From: Acestrorhynchus altus
Lineage: Eukaryota; Chordata; Actinopteri; Characiformes; Acestrorhynchidae
Length of the DNA stretch: 64,000 nucleotides
NCBI GenBank assembly: GCA_034509495.1
Contig: CM067505.1
Location: 9,821,532 to 9,885,531, forward strand
Reading direction: 5' to 3'
Part shown: piece by piece, positions 22,806 to 34,709 of the stretch
Layout of the letters: each line of letters begins with the position of its first letter
How positions within the stretch are numbered: the stretch's first letter is position 1
Notes under the pieces: model-generated
What the model was told of the DNA's origin: nothing
The model's database searches: none
What the model saw: only the letters and a program-made list of their open reading frames with translations
Position numbers and translations under genes: made by a program

Positions 22806-24002
22806 CATATTACTATTATATTGCCACTGTTCAGTATCTCCATTGTGCCAATTTCACTAAATCACATCAATGGTTCAATTGAAATGGTCTAAAATGACTT
22901 GGGATAAAATCTCTGTTACATTGAATTCCCTTGAAAAGATAAGAAAAATCTACATTAAAGAACAGAAGGATTAGTACATATTTGGACCTTTGGTTACATC
23001 CTGGCCATTTAATTAGTCAGTAGCCACAACACATTTCCCAAAAATACAATTTTGTTTTTGTCAAAAAAGCACTAATGTTTTCTGGAGGACTGAAGTTCCC
23101 TTGAGTATAGAAATGACTTCACAAGGACCTGGACAATTCCCAGTGGACTTTTATGTGTGGAGAAAGAATCTGTATTCTCTCAGCGCATCTCGCTCAGTGC
23201 ATTGCAATTCATGCTGCACTGTCATATTAAATAAATGGAGACCACATGGGATACAACACTGGAGTGCACATACATAGAAAGGTTAGTGGCTCACTGTATC
23301 ACACTGTTGGCCAGTCATGCAAAATTCTACTGCCCTCAGGACAATGTGTAATCACAACAACCAGATAGAGTTGCTTAGATTGCAGTGGGCTGATCCAGAA
23401 AACGTGTCTAAATAATTAGGCCTTAATCAATGCTTTTTTTTAATTACTTGTACCAACAATATTTTGTGTTCATTTGTGTATTATTATTATTAGTAGTAGT
23501 AGTAGTAGTAGTATTTATTTATTTATTTATTACTTGAAGGTTGAGCATGGACATGTGGACAGAACAGTAAACATGCACTGGAAGGTTATTTAATTTAAAA
23601 TTAGATGAAAGTTAATAACACATTTCTGTTGTAGCTTCTCCAGGCTCAGGATGCTGCTAACTGCACTAAGGAACTTTAGTGAAGCAGACAGGAAAATATT
23701 CTTGAGAACTTCGGTGCCTAACTGTGAGAAACCAGAGAGAGTTGAAGGTGCGTTTTGTAGGAGGAGCCCAGTGGCAAAAACGTTGCTTGAATAGTGCATT
23801 TACTAACAGCAAGCACTGACAGTCTATTCTCATTGATGCAACAAGTACATTTGTACTTTGAACCTTATGAATATGCATCAGAATCCTTTCACCTTTCAGT
23901 ATTCCATTACTGCATCCTGCAGGATAGCCAGTACTAACATCCCAGAGCTGAGCTCCGTTGTTATGTTTTTGTGTGATAAGAATGTAGAATACTTAAGCCA
24001 TC

Positions 24003-24005
<3 letters not shown>
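22806..24005. other. Noncoding with short trinucleotide repeat
   Basis: Contains an (ATT/AGT)n and ATTT run at about 23481-23530. No gene recognised. Confidence 0.4.

Positions 24006-24058
<53 letters not shown>
24006..24058. repeat. (GA)n microsatellite
   Basis: About 26 uninterrupted GA units. Open frames through it are low-complexity artefacts. Confidence 0.95.
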
Positions 24059-25145
24059 AGTGTACAGTGTGACTGGCTATTTGCTGTGGGAGTCAGAAGG
24101 ACTCAAGCTGAAATCATTCCACCTCCAGCAATTTGCACAAGGGCAGCCAGGCATGTTGCTTTTCCTCTGGCTCTGCTGCTGCTCCCTCGGCCGCCCACCA
24201 GCAGACTCTCAATCACTGTTTAGCCACCCTTTAGCCACCTCTGAGCTTCTTCATCTTCCTCTCAGACAGCATTTGACCATTCAACTGTTCCCAAGACTTC
24301 CCTCAGTCATCCATCAACCCGCAGCTCAACCCCTCTGCTTTCACTTAGCCCCCCTCCACCCTTCAGTGCTGCCCTTCATCGCCCCCCAGCTCATAAATGG
24401 CCATTAGGATATAATTAATGTTTAAAAACGGCAGGCATCACCTTGGGCAGTGCTCAGACTGATGGATAGAATGTCCAAATGGAAGAAAGGTGAACTAATT
24501 AGGCCTCATCTGGATTTTTTCCCCTAGATATGGCACTTATCTTCATTTTAGCCTTCAGTAGTCCCATAAAATGATAAGAGTGTGTGCTTTATTATGTAAC
24601 CAGCCCAACTGTCACTGGCGAAAATGAGTTTTTAAAAAAAATCATAGGCATTTACAGCAACAAGTGGTAAACATGGCTTTGCGTCACATGCGATGCCAGT
24701 TTTAAAAGCACCAATTAAGAGAGCTTGTGGCTACAAGTGTTGTGAAATGTGAATTCCCTGATGATAACTTCAGTGCTTTGTCATACAGTCTGTAAAGTTC
24801 CCCACCCCCATTTCTTTACCCACGTAAGCAGGGCTGGCCAAGGACTGCACTGAGGCTGTGTGTCATAGTTGAATGGGCTGGATGAGTGTCAGCACAGCGG
24901 GATTTTCCGTACTGAGCCCATGGGGTCAACAAGCAAGTCACTGATGCTGCCTAACACACGACAAGCCACATGCACACATATCTGCTGCCCACCTGTGTGG
25001 GTGCAATTAGAGTAGGTTTAATCATGAGGGGTTATTGGTGGCACAGCCTGCTGCTGACAAAGGAATAGAATACTGACAGTCCCTACCACCACCAACACTG
25101 CTGGTTGTTATAGAGCAACATTCTCTCCTTTTTGTTAATTTTTTG

Positions 25146-25194
<49 letters not shown>

Positions 25195-26110
25195 CCCCTT
25201 TTATTCCCTGCTGCTCAGCTGTGAAAAGCTCTTTTTCCCAAATAACTTTGATCAGGTGTAAAAATTAATCAATGCATTGCAATGGTGGTGATTTTCCTCC
25301 ATTGATTTTGAAATGTAGGAAGCAATTATTATGATTATAACATTAGAATGATATTCATTAATAAATTATACACTTTCAGAATCATAATTAAGCCTTATTG
25401 ACCAAATTGTTTGCACATACAAATAATATGTCTACAGTTACACAGAAGCTCACCAGCTGACAATAGACATAGACATTAAACACAATAATGTTCCAGAAAA
25501 CACAGTGCTGGGAAAATTCAGAGACCAGATACTAGCGCATCTCAGGTTATTAGGATATTGTGTGTAACACATGTGTTTGAATGGACAGAGCTAAACTACC
25601 ACTGACCGATATACTCATAAATGACTTAAGTCTTTGTGACATCCAAAAAAGAATCCAAACAGCATTAATGAGTTAACTGAAGAATCATTTTCAAATTGTT
25701 GTTAATCAGAAATTTACACAGCTAGATTGATGCTTTAAGGAATGACATGTCATGGTCCTTTTTGAGGCATGCTGCACAGAGGACATATGAATGGCTTGCT
25801 AAATTCAGTGCGAATAGTTGCCTGGAGAATTGTTCAAGACAAGCACTCCCTTTTGGCTGGAAACATTCGCTGTGACTGCCACAGCAACCTTCAGCAGTCA
25901 TTTCTCATTCACAGGCCATAAGCCATAACACAAGGCCTCCAGCGATCTTCCTGACCTGAGGACTGGATCAATAAAAGGCAGTGCTCCGACAGTGCGGGCA
26001 CTGACTTTGTGCTGACCTTAGCCAATTGTCTTGATGACCTTAGACCTATTTTACATGGTGCTACTCCAGTTTACAGTGATCTGCTGAACTCAAAACTTCT
26101 ACATTGTCTT
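24059..26110. other. Noncoding, possible conserved regulatory DNA
   Basis: Unlike its surroundings this 2-kb stretch has few repeats beyond a (CT)n at 25149-25190 and is of mixed composition. The segments 24385-24620, 24800-25090 and 25790-26080 look most like unique sequence. The first includes GGATATAATTAATG, an AT-rich core of the type homeodomain proteins bind. No exon or RNA gene was seen. Conservation is only inferred. Confidence 0.25.
25149..25190. repeat. (CT)n microsatellite
   Basis: About 20 CT units. Confidence 0.95.
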
Positions 26111-27384
26111 TTGGCACATATATTGCAAAAGGGTGCAGTTTATTGAACATTAATGTTAAAGAAAACTGTTGCTACAGTTTCTTCAGCAACTTTATGGATG
26201 AACATTTTAATAACAACAATAATCAATAATGGTTCTTAATTAATAATAAACATTAAGAGCTCCCAATGTTAGGTCAGCAGAAAACAGAATTAGACTGTCT
26301 TAAAAAGCTAGATAAGATTGCTTTACTATAAAGAAACTGCTTCAAAATCACGTTGTTGCTTTACTGACACATATTAAGAAGAACAGCCTCTATAAAGTTG
26401 GTACTCAAGGCATTATGTAATTTGGTGACCTGGGCAGGACAGTGCTTGCCAGAGCTGCATAACCCAAGACATATTTGTGTAAACTTGTTCAGACCCTTCT
26501 TCTGTATCTTTCAGCTTGTCCAGAAATTAATGTGTAATGCATGTCCTTTAGTAGTGGCTCAAAGTGTGAATTACACTTCTAGACTGTTTGACAGTAAATA
26601 ACACATTAACATTTGGTTGCAATAACTGAATCCAAGCCACATCACCAGACTGTTGAGTTCTTCATTTGTGAAGCTTGTCAAGGCATTTTCTACAGCTTCA
26701 TTCAGTTGCTATTTGTTTTGTTTTTTTCCTTTGGTCTCCTCTTCTGGTCTGGAGATTGACTTGACTACTCTTAAACTTTCACCATTTTCCCCTGACGAAG
26801 TTTTTTTTGTGTTGGCAGTGTATTTTGGGTCACTGTCTGCTGCACGGATTGGATGTATTTCTCTGTAAAATTGGCAGTTTCTAGAATTCATTTTGCATCA
26901 TCAGTAAATATTATTGAGCCAATTCAAGAAGCAGTCATGTACCATAAGTTCCATATCCAAAATGGATTAGTGGTAACATCTGATAAACCATCATCTAGAT
27001 AAAAGAGAATATTTAGATTAATCACTTTTAGCCTAATAGTATATTAGCCAATGATGAGACATGCTGTACATAACTGAGACTATTTATAGCAAAATCAAAG
27101 AAACTGTATAATATTTTCCATTTTACATACAGTTAATAATAAAGCCCACCCACTCACCCACCCAGGAGGTCCATTTATTAGAATGGTGAATGCCTGAAGA
27201 ATACAACTATACCTGTTGCAATTAAATTAGTGTACAATTATTTATATAGCATAAGGCCACATCGAACTTGCAAATATAAAATAAAACAACATAAAAGCAA
27301 TAAACAATACACAGTTTTAATCCATGGGAAAACATCTTGTTCAGACAGCTAGAATTCAAAGTTACAATAGCAGCTATTCTCTAG
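26111..27384. other. Noncoding, nothing recognised
   Basis: AT-rich, with no supported exon or repeat family. Confidence 0.4.
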
Positions 27385-27690
27385 TCTCTACTAGTTCCAC
27401 TGCTCTACAGCTCAATTCTGGGGTCTTTATGCCCCTCTAGCCCACACCTGGCATTAGTCATGGTGCCAACAGGTTGATGTTTGTTTATCTGCTCCAGGGT
27501 TAGGGTTAGGGTTAGTCCTATTCTATTGGCAAAACTTCTCTACAGGGATTACACAAGCTGTGTGTGCATTTGCACCTTTGTGTCAGCAATGGGCACAACT
27601 ATGCCCTTGTGTCTGTACCCAATCAAGTCTTTGCAGCAGTTGGCAGTTACTGCACTCCCTACTGATATCCTTAATGTTGGTAAAAGAGTT
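27385..27690 (+). repeat. Dispersed repeat family A, copy 5, with telomere-like insert
   Basis: Family order is kept: TTCCACTGCTCTACAGCTCA, GGCATTAGTCATGGTGCCAA, CTTCTCTACAGGGATTACAC and GTGTGCATTTGCACC. Between them, at 27496-27515, AGGGTTAGGGTTAGGGTTAG replaces the short sequence the other copies have after the CTCCAG phrase. Confidence 0.6.
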
Positions 27691-28963
27691 AGATTAGTCT
27701 ACAAACTATTTTGATAAATGGTGTTTATGTATATGAACTACAGATTACAAAGCTAACTTTCTTTTTGGATTGATGATCTGTCTGTGGCTTCAAATATTGC
27801 AGGGATCTGCAGAACAAGTCACGTTGTTCTCGTATTAGCACAGTTTAGTTCAACTATAACAGATGTTGAACATGATAAGCATATTCAGAATTTTCAAGGG
27901 AAAGAATCACTTCAGGTACAAGAAGAATAAAAAAGCTTCATTACTTGTTACTGCCTGTTGATAAGAGGTGCCCCCCTGCAGCAAATTATAATAAGACTGT
28001 AAATTATGCTGCAGTTCCCTCAGTCAAGCTGAAATCTGTAGACTTGTAAACTATAATGCTGTAATGATCTGTCTCTCAATGGCTTTCAGATACTGTTACA
28101 AACATGAAAGAGCCGAATAGTGATTATTGGTTAATGTAAAATGTAAATTGTTTACGATGTTTTCTCATAATAACACAAATCATACCAACATACCTAAATA
28201 CAAATGATCGCATTTAGTTTAATTCATAATGCAGTGAAACTAAACATAAACATACACATTTCTTACAGTGGTGATAAATGGTACCAGCCATCACCATGTA
28301 AATAACACCTATATGCATTTTATAATTATACAATTATAGTATTAATACAATTTTATTAAATTATTACCATCATTATCCAAACCCACCAGAGAATTTATTT
28401 GTGTAAACAGTGGTAAATCTGGGGTTTTGTATCACTACTCCCTGTGTGCACCCTATCCACAAAGAACGATTCTCAAAACAAACAAACTTCCTGTTAGAGG
28501 CTTTAAACTCATCAGATATCTGGTGGCATTTACAACCATTTTCAACTGCAGTGACTTGGGTAAGTGTCTCTGGAATGGAGTGTTTCACTCAAATACACAT
28601 TCTGAACACATTTATTTTAGTCTACATTCAATTAAACAGACAATTTGCACAACTGATAAAATGTCCCTTTAAGTTAACCAAGCTTTTGTAAGATTGATGC
28701 TCCATTATTTAGTTCAACTTAATGATTTCTTCAACTTAAACATTTCACACATTCAGACTGTTATAACAGATTCATTCATAGTTCTACCAATTCAGTAAGT
28801 AATATTTCAGCTTTTATGGAAGCAGGAAAACACACTTCATGTATTGTTTTAAATGTATTTAATACACTGGCCAAAGACAATTATTCTTCATAAGCTAAAT
28901 TAAATAAAACATTTCATTTAGACTGTTATTTTAACTAAAGTGATTTAAAACTCAGACTAACAG
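27691..28963. other. Noncoding, nothing recognised
   Basis: AT-rich DNA without a supported gene or repeat. Confidence 0.4.
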
Positions 28964-28978
28964 CGTTTTCTTTCTTCA
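28964..28978. repeat. 15-bp target site duplication, left copy
   Basis: CGTTTTCTTTCTTCA here is exactly repeated at 29304-29318 on the other side of the SINE. Confidence 0.9.
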
Positions 28979-29303
28979 TCCATCCATTTTCTGAACCACT
29001 TATTCCTGAATAGGGTCACGGGTGAGCCGGTGCCCAGCCGGAAACTCTGAGCGCAAGGTTGGGAAACAACCCTAGACAGGGCGCTAATCCATCGTATCCA
29101 TCACATCCACACACTAAGGGCCACTTTAGAGTCACCAATTCACCTACCATGCATGTCTTTGGACTGTGGGGGAAACCGGAGTACCCGGAGGAAACCCACG
29201 TGAACACGGGGAGAACATGCAAACTCCACACAGAAACCTCCCAGGTCGCCCCACCCGGGGATAAAACCCAGGTCCTTCTTGCTGTGAGGCAACACCGCCG
29301 CCC
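28979..29303 (-). mobile_element. tRNA-derived SINE with RTE/Rex3-like tail
   Basis: Read on the minus strand it starts GGGGCGGCGGTGTTGCCTCA and has a degraded B box (GGGTTTTATCCC). It continues through the phrases GGAGTTTGCATGTTCTCCCC and GGACTGTGGGGGAAACCGG (plus strand), both typical of a very common teleost repeat, and ends TTCAGAAAATGGATGGATG. The A-box part of the head is missing, which suggests an internal deletion. Exact 15-bp direct repeats flank it. The end is nearly identical to the 3' end of the Rex3 copy at 15490-15510, consistent with mobilisation by an RTE-type LINE. Confidence 0.85.
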
Positions 29304-29318
29304 CGTTTTCTTTCTTCA

Positions 29319-31084
29319 GTGGATAAATTCCCTTAAATAATTTTTTTTCTAATAGGGCAAAAGTGGAAAAGCTTCTATAATTTCCTCAAGAATATACATA
29401 CTAGATATTAAATATCTAACTCTTATTAATATAAATATTAACTGCTAACTCTGATTTTTTTTTTAAACAGAAAGATTCTTGGTTTGTATTAGATACCATT
29501 GGTAATAATGTTAGCTAGCCGGAAACACTGAATAAAAAAGAAAAAATCACGACCTCAATTTGTTTTATAGTGTTAGAAGCTAAAACTAATTGTCCTAAAG
29601 TATTAATGGTCATAACTGATAGATATAAACAGATATATAAATGAGATTATGTGTAACACTCAGCAGAATCCTCAGAACTTTGGAAGAGGAGTCACAAAGT
29701 TTAACGGAGCAACAGCTTCACCGAGTCGGGAACAAATCCATCTGAGATACGGTTCATAAAGCACAGACAGGCTGTTCAGTTCACAAACCGGATCAGATCT
29801 GTATCCGGACTGTGTTCATTAAAAGGATGTGACTGTTATGCAGATCTGCTGGAGGAATCACAGATCCAGAACGGGTCTGCTTGCAGTCTGGGAAGCCATG
29901 ACAATACCTCCACAATACTTGACCTTGTAACAGATTTACATTTATGGCAAATGTCTGTGACTTTGATCTAAAGCGACTTACATTTGTATCATGCTACTCA
30001 TTAGTGAATGTAGTGATGCCCAGTGACTTTTACTGGAAAAGCTTTGTGTGCTTACCCAGTTGGGAAATCTGAACATATGTGAGTAAAATTCCATTTCAGG
30101 GTTTGTACAATGTGTCCTTAATAAAGGCTGACATTTGTGCACGAGCATAAATCATTGGTGCAAACCAGGCACACAGAAATGAAACAATTTGAACAAAGCT
30201 TATTTCAAAGCAACCAGTATAACCTAAACATAATATACTGAAACTAGTCATGTGCCTAGGCTTTGTGGGGAGCATGTATAGAGAAATCCAGCAAGTAATT
30301 TATGAAGCATGTATTGAGCCTTTAAGGTCATGTGACCCCCTTGATGATACCTATTTATGATTTTCTTAACAAAATAATCATCATCACCCCAATATTCATA
30401 AACACAAACACTGTCCAATCTTTGGAAATCACTGCAACAGTTGTAATGTAAACATTTCATGTTATATTGTATTTATTTAATCATTGACCAAAAATAATAC
30501 TGACACATTTCTTTATACAATATTATCCTTTTATTACCATCACCCACACATAAATGAATCACACAACATCAAATTAAGATGTTTGTCCCTATTCTTGGCA
30601 GGGATTATTCCCATGTTGACACTGTTGCAAGACAGCCAAGAGGCTGTCACAAATAGTTGAAATGACAATAAAGGGAGGGCGTTGTGTGCACATGAGAAGA
30701 AATAAACCTATTTTCAAACCAACTGCATGGAAAGCTTCAAGGCTTCATGAGGCCTCATCTGGCCATCACTAAATGTAACCCTGTAAACTCGAACTGTAAA
30801 ACCTAAACCTAAGCCAAACCTTAATCTGTTAACCTGAATGTTATTGTGACATAAGTTGAGGCTAAAATCAACCTAACAATGACCCTAAACCTACAACTCA
30901 ACATAACATCAGTATAGAATGTGCATTTCTTGCCTTTAATTACTTTTTAAATCCCATTTGTAATGGAAGTGAGCATTTTTGCACCACTGTTGTGGCTTCT
31001 TTGTGCACATTCTGAGCTGGTTTGTGTTCACCAGTTGATGGGAGATTGTTATGAATCATAATGTATATAAAATAGTATGTGAAA
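29319..31084. other. Noncoding with one short ubiquitous fish repeat
   Basis: At about 29937-29985 TTACATTTATGGC and AAAGCGACTTACATTTG resemble a very common teleost repeat core, surviving only as a fragment. No gene recognised elsewhere in the interval. A degenerate telomere-like patch (CCTAAACCTAAGCC, ACCCTAAACCTAC) lies at 30776-30895. Confidence 0.4.
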
Positions 31085-32070
31085 ATCATGCACTTTGTAT
31101 GAAATTCTTGGGATGCATTGTAGTATTATGGTGGATTTGGAATTTTCCTCCACACTTTGACCTTTCTATAACTTTGTCAGAGATTAATCTTGGTCTCATC
31201 AGTCTATAAAACACGTGGGGCACACCTCTGTCTTTCCCGTTCTTACTGCTGACCGATGGTTTACATCCTGTGGTATGGCACAGAACCAATATTTTAAATC
31301 TGTTTCGCACCTGCTCCCACAAGAATTTGTCCCACTCCTGCCAAAAATTGAAAAACTGTCCAACGTGGACATTGCAGCCCTGACCTGTCTGCAGTGCCAC
31401 ACACTTGCTTTTAGTTGACTTAACTGTGGTGAATTTTTCCTCAGAGCACTTTTCACAGCTGTGGCCAGCTGTCTATAGATGCCACATTTTCTGTAGCACA
31501 ATAACACACAATTCATGTGTTGGGATTTTTTTATATATATTTAGAAGGAGTTTTATTAATTTCTTATTAATATTTAGCTGTTTTTCCTTATGGTAATTCT
31601 ACATGGTGTGTTTATCTTCACTTTAAATAGACTTAACTCAGAATCAAGTGGTCTGCACATGGCATTGAAGGTATGGTGAAGATATGGTGAAGAGACCTGC
31701 ATTTCCCAAGGGAATGCAGACCTCCAATAGAGCTATTCTATTACCAAAGTTTTCTTCAAATGATGGATTGCGAGGACTTCATTGTGCCCTGTGAAGGTTG
31801 TTGGTGATGTCAATGTCTGGGTTTTGTGGTTTTCTTCACAGCTCTCACACTTGATCTGTCATTAACTGCTGCTGCTTTCTTGAATGACTTGTTCAGTATC
31901 TGTTTTTTTCATTCACCAGTGGTTTCTCTCTTTTCAGGACATTTCAAATGGTTTTATTGGTTTATGCCATTTGCTCATGCAGTGCCTCTGTTCATATAAC
32001 ACTCTGTTCTGAGCTTGACGATGACTTTTCCTCATTGACAGTTCTCAGGTCTTCCTGTTGGTTTATTTCT
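31085..32070 (-). mobile_element. Degenerate Tc1-like transposon
   Basis: On the minus strand a transposase fragment reads DETKINL, then VKVWRKIPN (plus strand TGGTCTCATCAGTCTATAAA is the complement of the catalytic DETK region). A second block at 31850-32050 aligns in order with 47140-47370 of another Tc1 copy (CACCAGTGGTTT, GGACATTTCAAATGGTTTTA, GCAGTGCCTCTG). Stops and frameshifts are frequent. The terminal repeats are not identifiable. Confidence 0.65.
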
Positions 32071-32997
32071 TTTTAACAATATATGCAGTCATCACCGGGG
32101 AAACCCAGAAATCCCAGAAATCAAACCAAGAATAAACATTCAGAGCTGTTCCTCGTGTTTAGATAATTTAACAGGGCATACCGGGGAAATTCTGTACATC
32201 ATCTCATATTATTTTCATTATATTTCATTTAAAACCCACATATCTTAAGTCTATTTATCTGAGGAGACTGGATTTCCCTTTTCTAGAATAACTTCTAAAC
32301 CTCATAATTAAAAAAAAAAGCTCAAAAAAAAAAAAAGTCACTACTCTACAGACCAGAGTTAAATCTAGTCTTTTAACACTGTGGCCATATTATGATGAAG
32401 GATGCACAAGAAGTGGGCTTTTGATATGTTCCAATATCCTATTAAATTCAATGTGTATGGTTCAGTTTTTTGTTAATAGAAATGAAAATATGACACATAT
32501 ATATGAGAATATAGACAATTATTTGCAGCTTTGTAAATTATCCTCTTTAACAAATTAAGAGAAAAACTGCATTTTGCTGCTCTGTGTAAAGCATTTTTCA
32601 AATGGTCTTCATGTTTTAGTAGCTTGTGCAATGTTGCCCCCAAGTGTCCACATTATGCTGCTGAAACATTGATACCATGCCCTGCAAGTGCAACAGAGAT
32701 TTGTATTAATCAAAGTTTTACAAAGTATTAATACACACAGTCACTCTATAGATATAATGGCTAATAGAATAACATGGCTAAATTCTATTACTCTGATGAT
32801 TCAGGGACATAGCGATCTGTATTACAGCATAAAACAGTTATTTATCAACAGTCAATCAAAATGTGTTGCTGCATTTGTTTACAATAATATTTTGTATCAC
32901 CACTATAGAGGTATGAAAAGGTGACTTTACTAAGCCTTTTCTCTGAGAAGGGGGTGCCAAACTGTATGTTCATCATTGATTTTTATGGGTGTGTGTG

Positions 32998-33038
<41 letters not shown>

Positions 33039-33555
33039 ACTGTATATATATTTTCATATATTATTAATAATAAACAGGCTTTAAAATGTAATTATCCACA
33101 CAGTAAATGTTTGCCAACTTCCAAAATACAGTATAACAGGCAAAGGTTGATCACCAAAAATGCTGATGATTGGCCAATATGATTTTGGATTTATACTTTA
33201 GGTTTCTTTGAATCAGCAATTTACCGACTGATATGATTATATAATGCTTACAAACATATTACTTACAATAATTTACAAAGAAAAAAAAACTTTTCCTGAA
33301 CACATGACACCATTGAAAATCCTGGAGAGCATTTTGGAAAAGTTACATTTTCAATTACCTAAATTTATGTTTTTGTGTGGATGGGAGACTAAAACACAGA
33401 CAAAAATATTAATTTTCAAAAATAACCGTGTACATGTGGATGGGACCTAAAGGCACCTGTCTGAAATGTTCAATCACTAATCAATATTCCTGGCTTTAAA
33501 TACTGTACACCATGAAGATAAATAATACTCGAAAAAGCACCAAGAAAAGGTCATT
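32071..33555. other. Noncoding with a (GT)n tract
   Basis: A (GT)n of about 48 bp lies at 32989-33036. Otherwise AT-rich, with no gene recognised. Confidence 0.45.
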
Positions 33556-33655
33556 GAAAACTTTCCCTGTGGGATTAATGACTGTGACTTTCCCTCTGCG
33601 ATTAATGACTGTGACTTTCACTCTGTGATTAATAAAGTTATCTATCTATCTATTG
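33556..33655 (+). repeat. LINE 3' tail with a 27-bp triplication
   Basis: Three tandem units of about 27 bp (ACTTTCCCTCTGCGATTAAT and variants) end in GATTAATAAAGTTATCTATC, a common 3' end of fish LINEs with a short ATCT tail. No ORF is attached. Confidence 0.7.
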
Positions 33656-33829
33656 AAATGTATGTCTGGAGATGGACACACACAAAAAGTCACCCCTGGA
33701 GTTCAGTTAAATCCATCCTTTAGAAACAGAAGGAACCTGGCACATGTGTAAATCTTCCTAGAACAGTCTTTCCCCACAAACCAAGTGACCATGAGGGAAG
33801 CCACTAAGGCACTGATTACTACTCTGCAG

Positions 33830-34265
33830 GAGTTAAAGTGATGCTGCCATCACCATGTTTCACGATGAGGATGATGTGTTTGTGGTGATGTGCAGTGTTT
33901 GGTGTTTGCTAAACAGTCTAGTCTAATGGTCTGAATGTTCCATTTTGGTCTCATCAGACCAAATAACCTTCTTCCAGTTAACGTCGGAATCTCCCACATG
34001 TTTCTGTGATGTTTTTAAATGACAGATTTACAGAACTACAAAGGATGTTCACTGACCTTTAATTTCCATCCCCTGACTTACAACTTTCAATAACCATTCC
34101 TAGTTATTGCTTGGAGTGTCTGTTTGCATTCACGGCAATGCTGTAGCCAGAAACATCAATTAAACAATGCCTTGAGACACACTTCAGACACACTCACCTG
34201 CACTCAGGTGATTTCCATTTTGATCATTGTGAGACTACCAGCACCGGTTGTCAGGACCTCTTTTG
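33830..34265 (-). mobile_element. Tc1-like transposon remnant
   Basis: Plus strand TGGTCTCATCAGACCAAATA is the complement of a Tc1 VIWSDETK catalytic motif. It is preceded by TGATGCTGCCATCACCATGT, the complement of another region typical of Tc1 transposase genes. Only a few hundred bp remain and no ends are visible. Confidence 0.6.
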
Positions 34266-34359
34266 AAAAAGATGAATATTTAGGCATTCACTTATGTTGA
34301 ATATATAATATATTTGTATTCAACTGACATTACATTTTAGATATAAGTTCTCACTTTCA

Positions 34360-34370
<11 letters not shown>

Positions 34371-34410
<40 letters not shown>
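34371..34410. repeat. (ATT)n microsatellite
   Basis: About 13 ATT units. Confidence 0.95.
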
Positions 34411-34413
<3 letters not shown>

Positions 34414-34544
34414 CAAAACAAATCAAAAGTACCAAAGTTTAAAGGGAAAAAAATCCAAGGGCATTAATATTTTGTATAGAAAATGCAGATTATATCAGTA
34501 TCACACATTCTTAATTTTAAAAACAACAGAAATAATAAAATAAG

Positions 34545-34640
34545 CATTTATTAGTCCCACATTGGGGAAATGTATAATGTTGCAGCAGCAAAAGGATAGC
34601 AAAACACTCTGTACAATAATAAATTAAGTATAGTACAGTG
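34545..34640 (-). repeat. LINE 3' tail fragment
   Basis: TTATTAGTCCCACATTGGGG and GTTGCAGCAGCAAAAGGATA are the complement of the GGGATTAATAAA-type LINE tail seen at 33640 and 40318. No coding part is present. Confidence 0.55.
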
Positions 34641-34709
34641 TATAGATAATATAGTATCTACAATATTATAAAAAATGAATATATATATATATTTATTTAT
34701 TTATTTATT

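Noticed and set aside
23858..24407. Two overlapping frames of 121 and 115 codons
   Set aside because: One runs through the GA repeat. The other is open in a proline- and serine-rich stretch without recognisable domain or splice context, so it is not supported.
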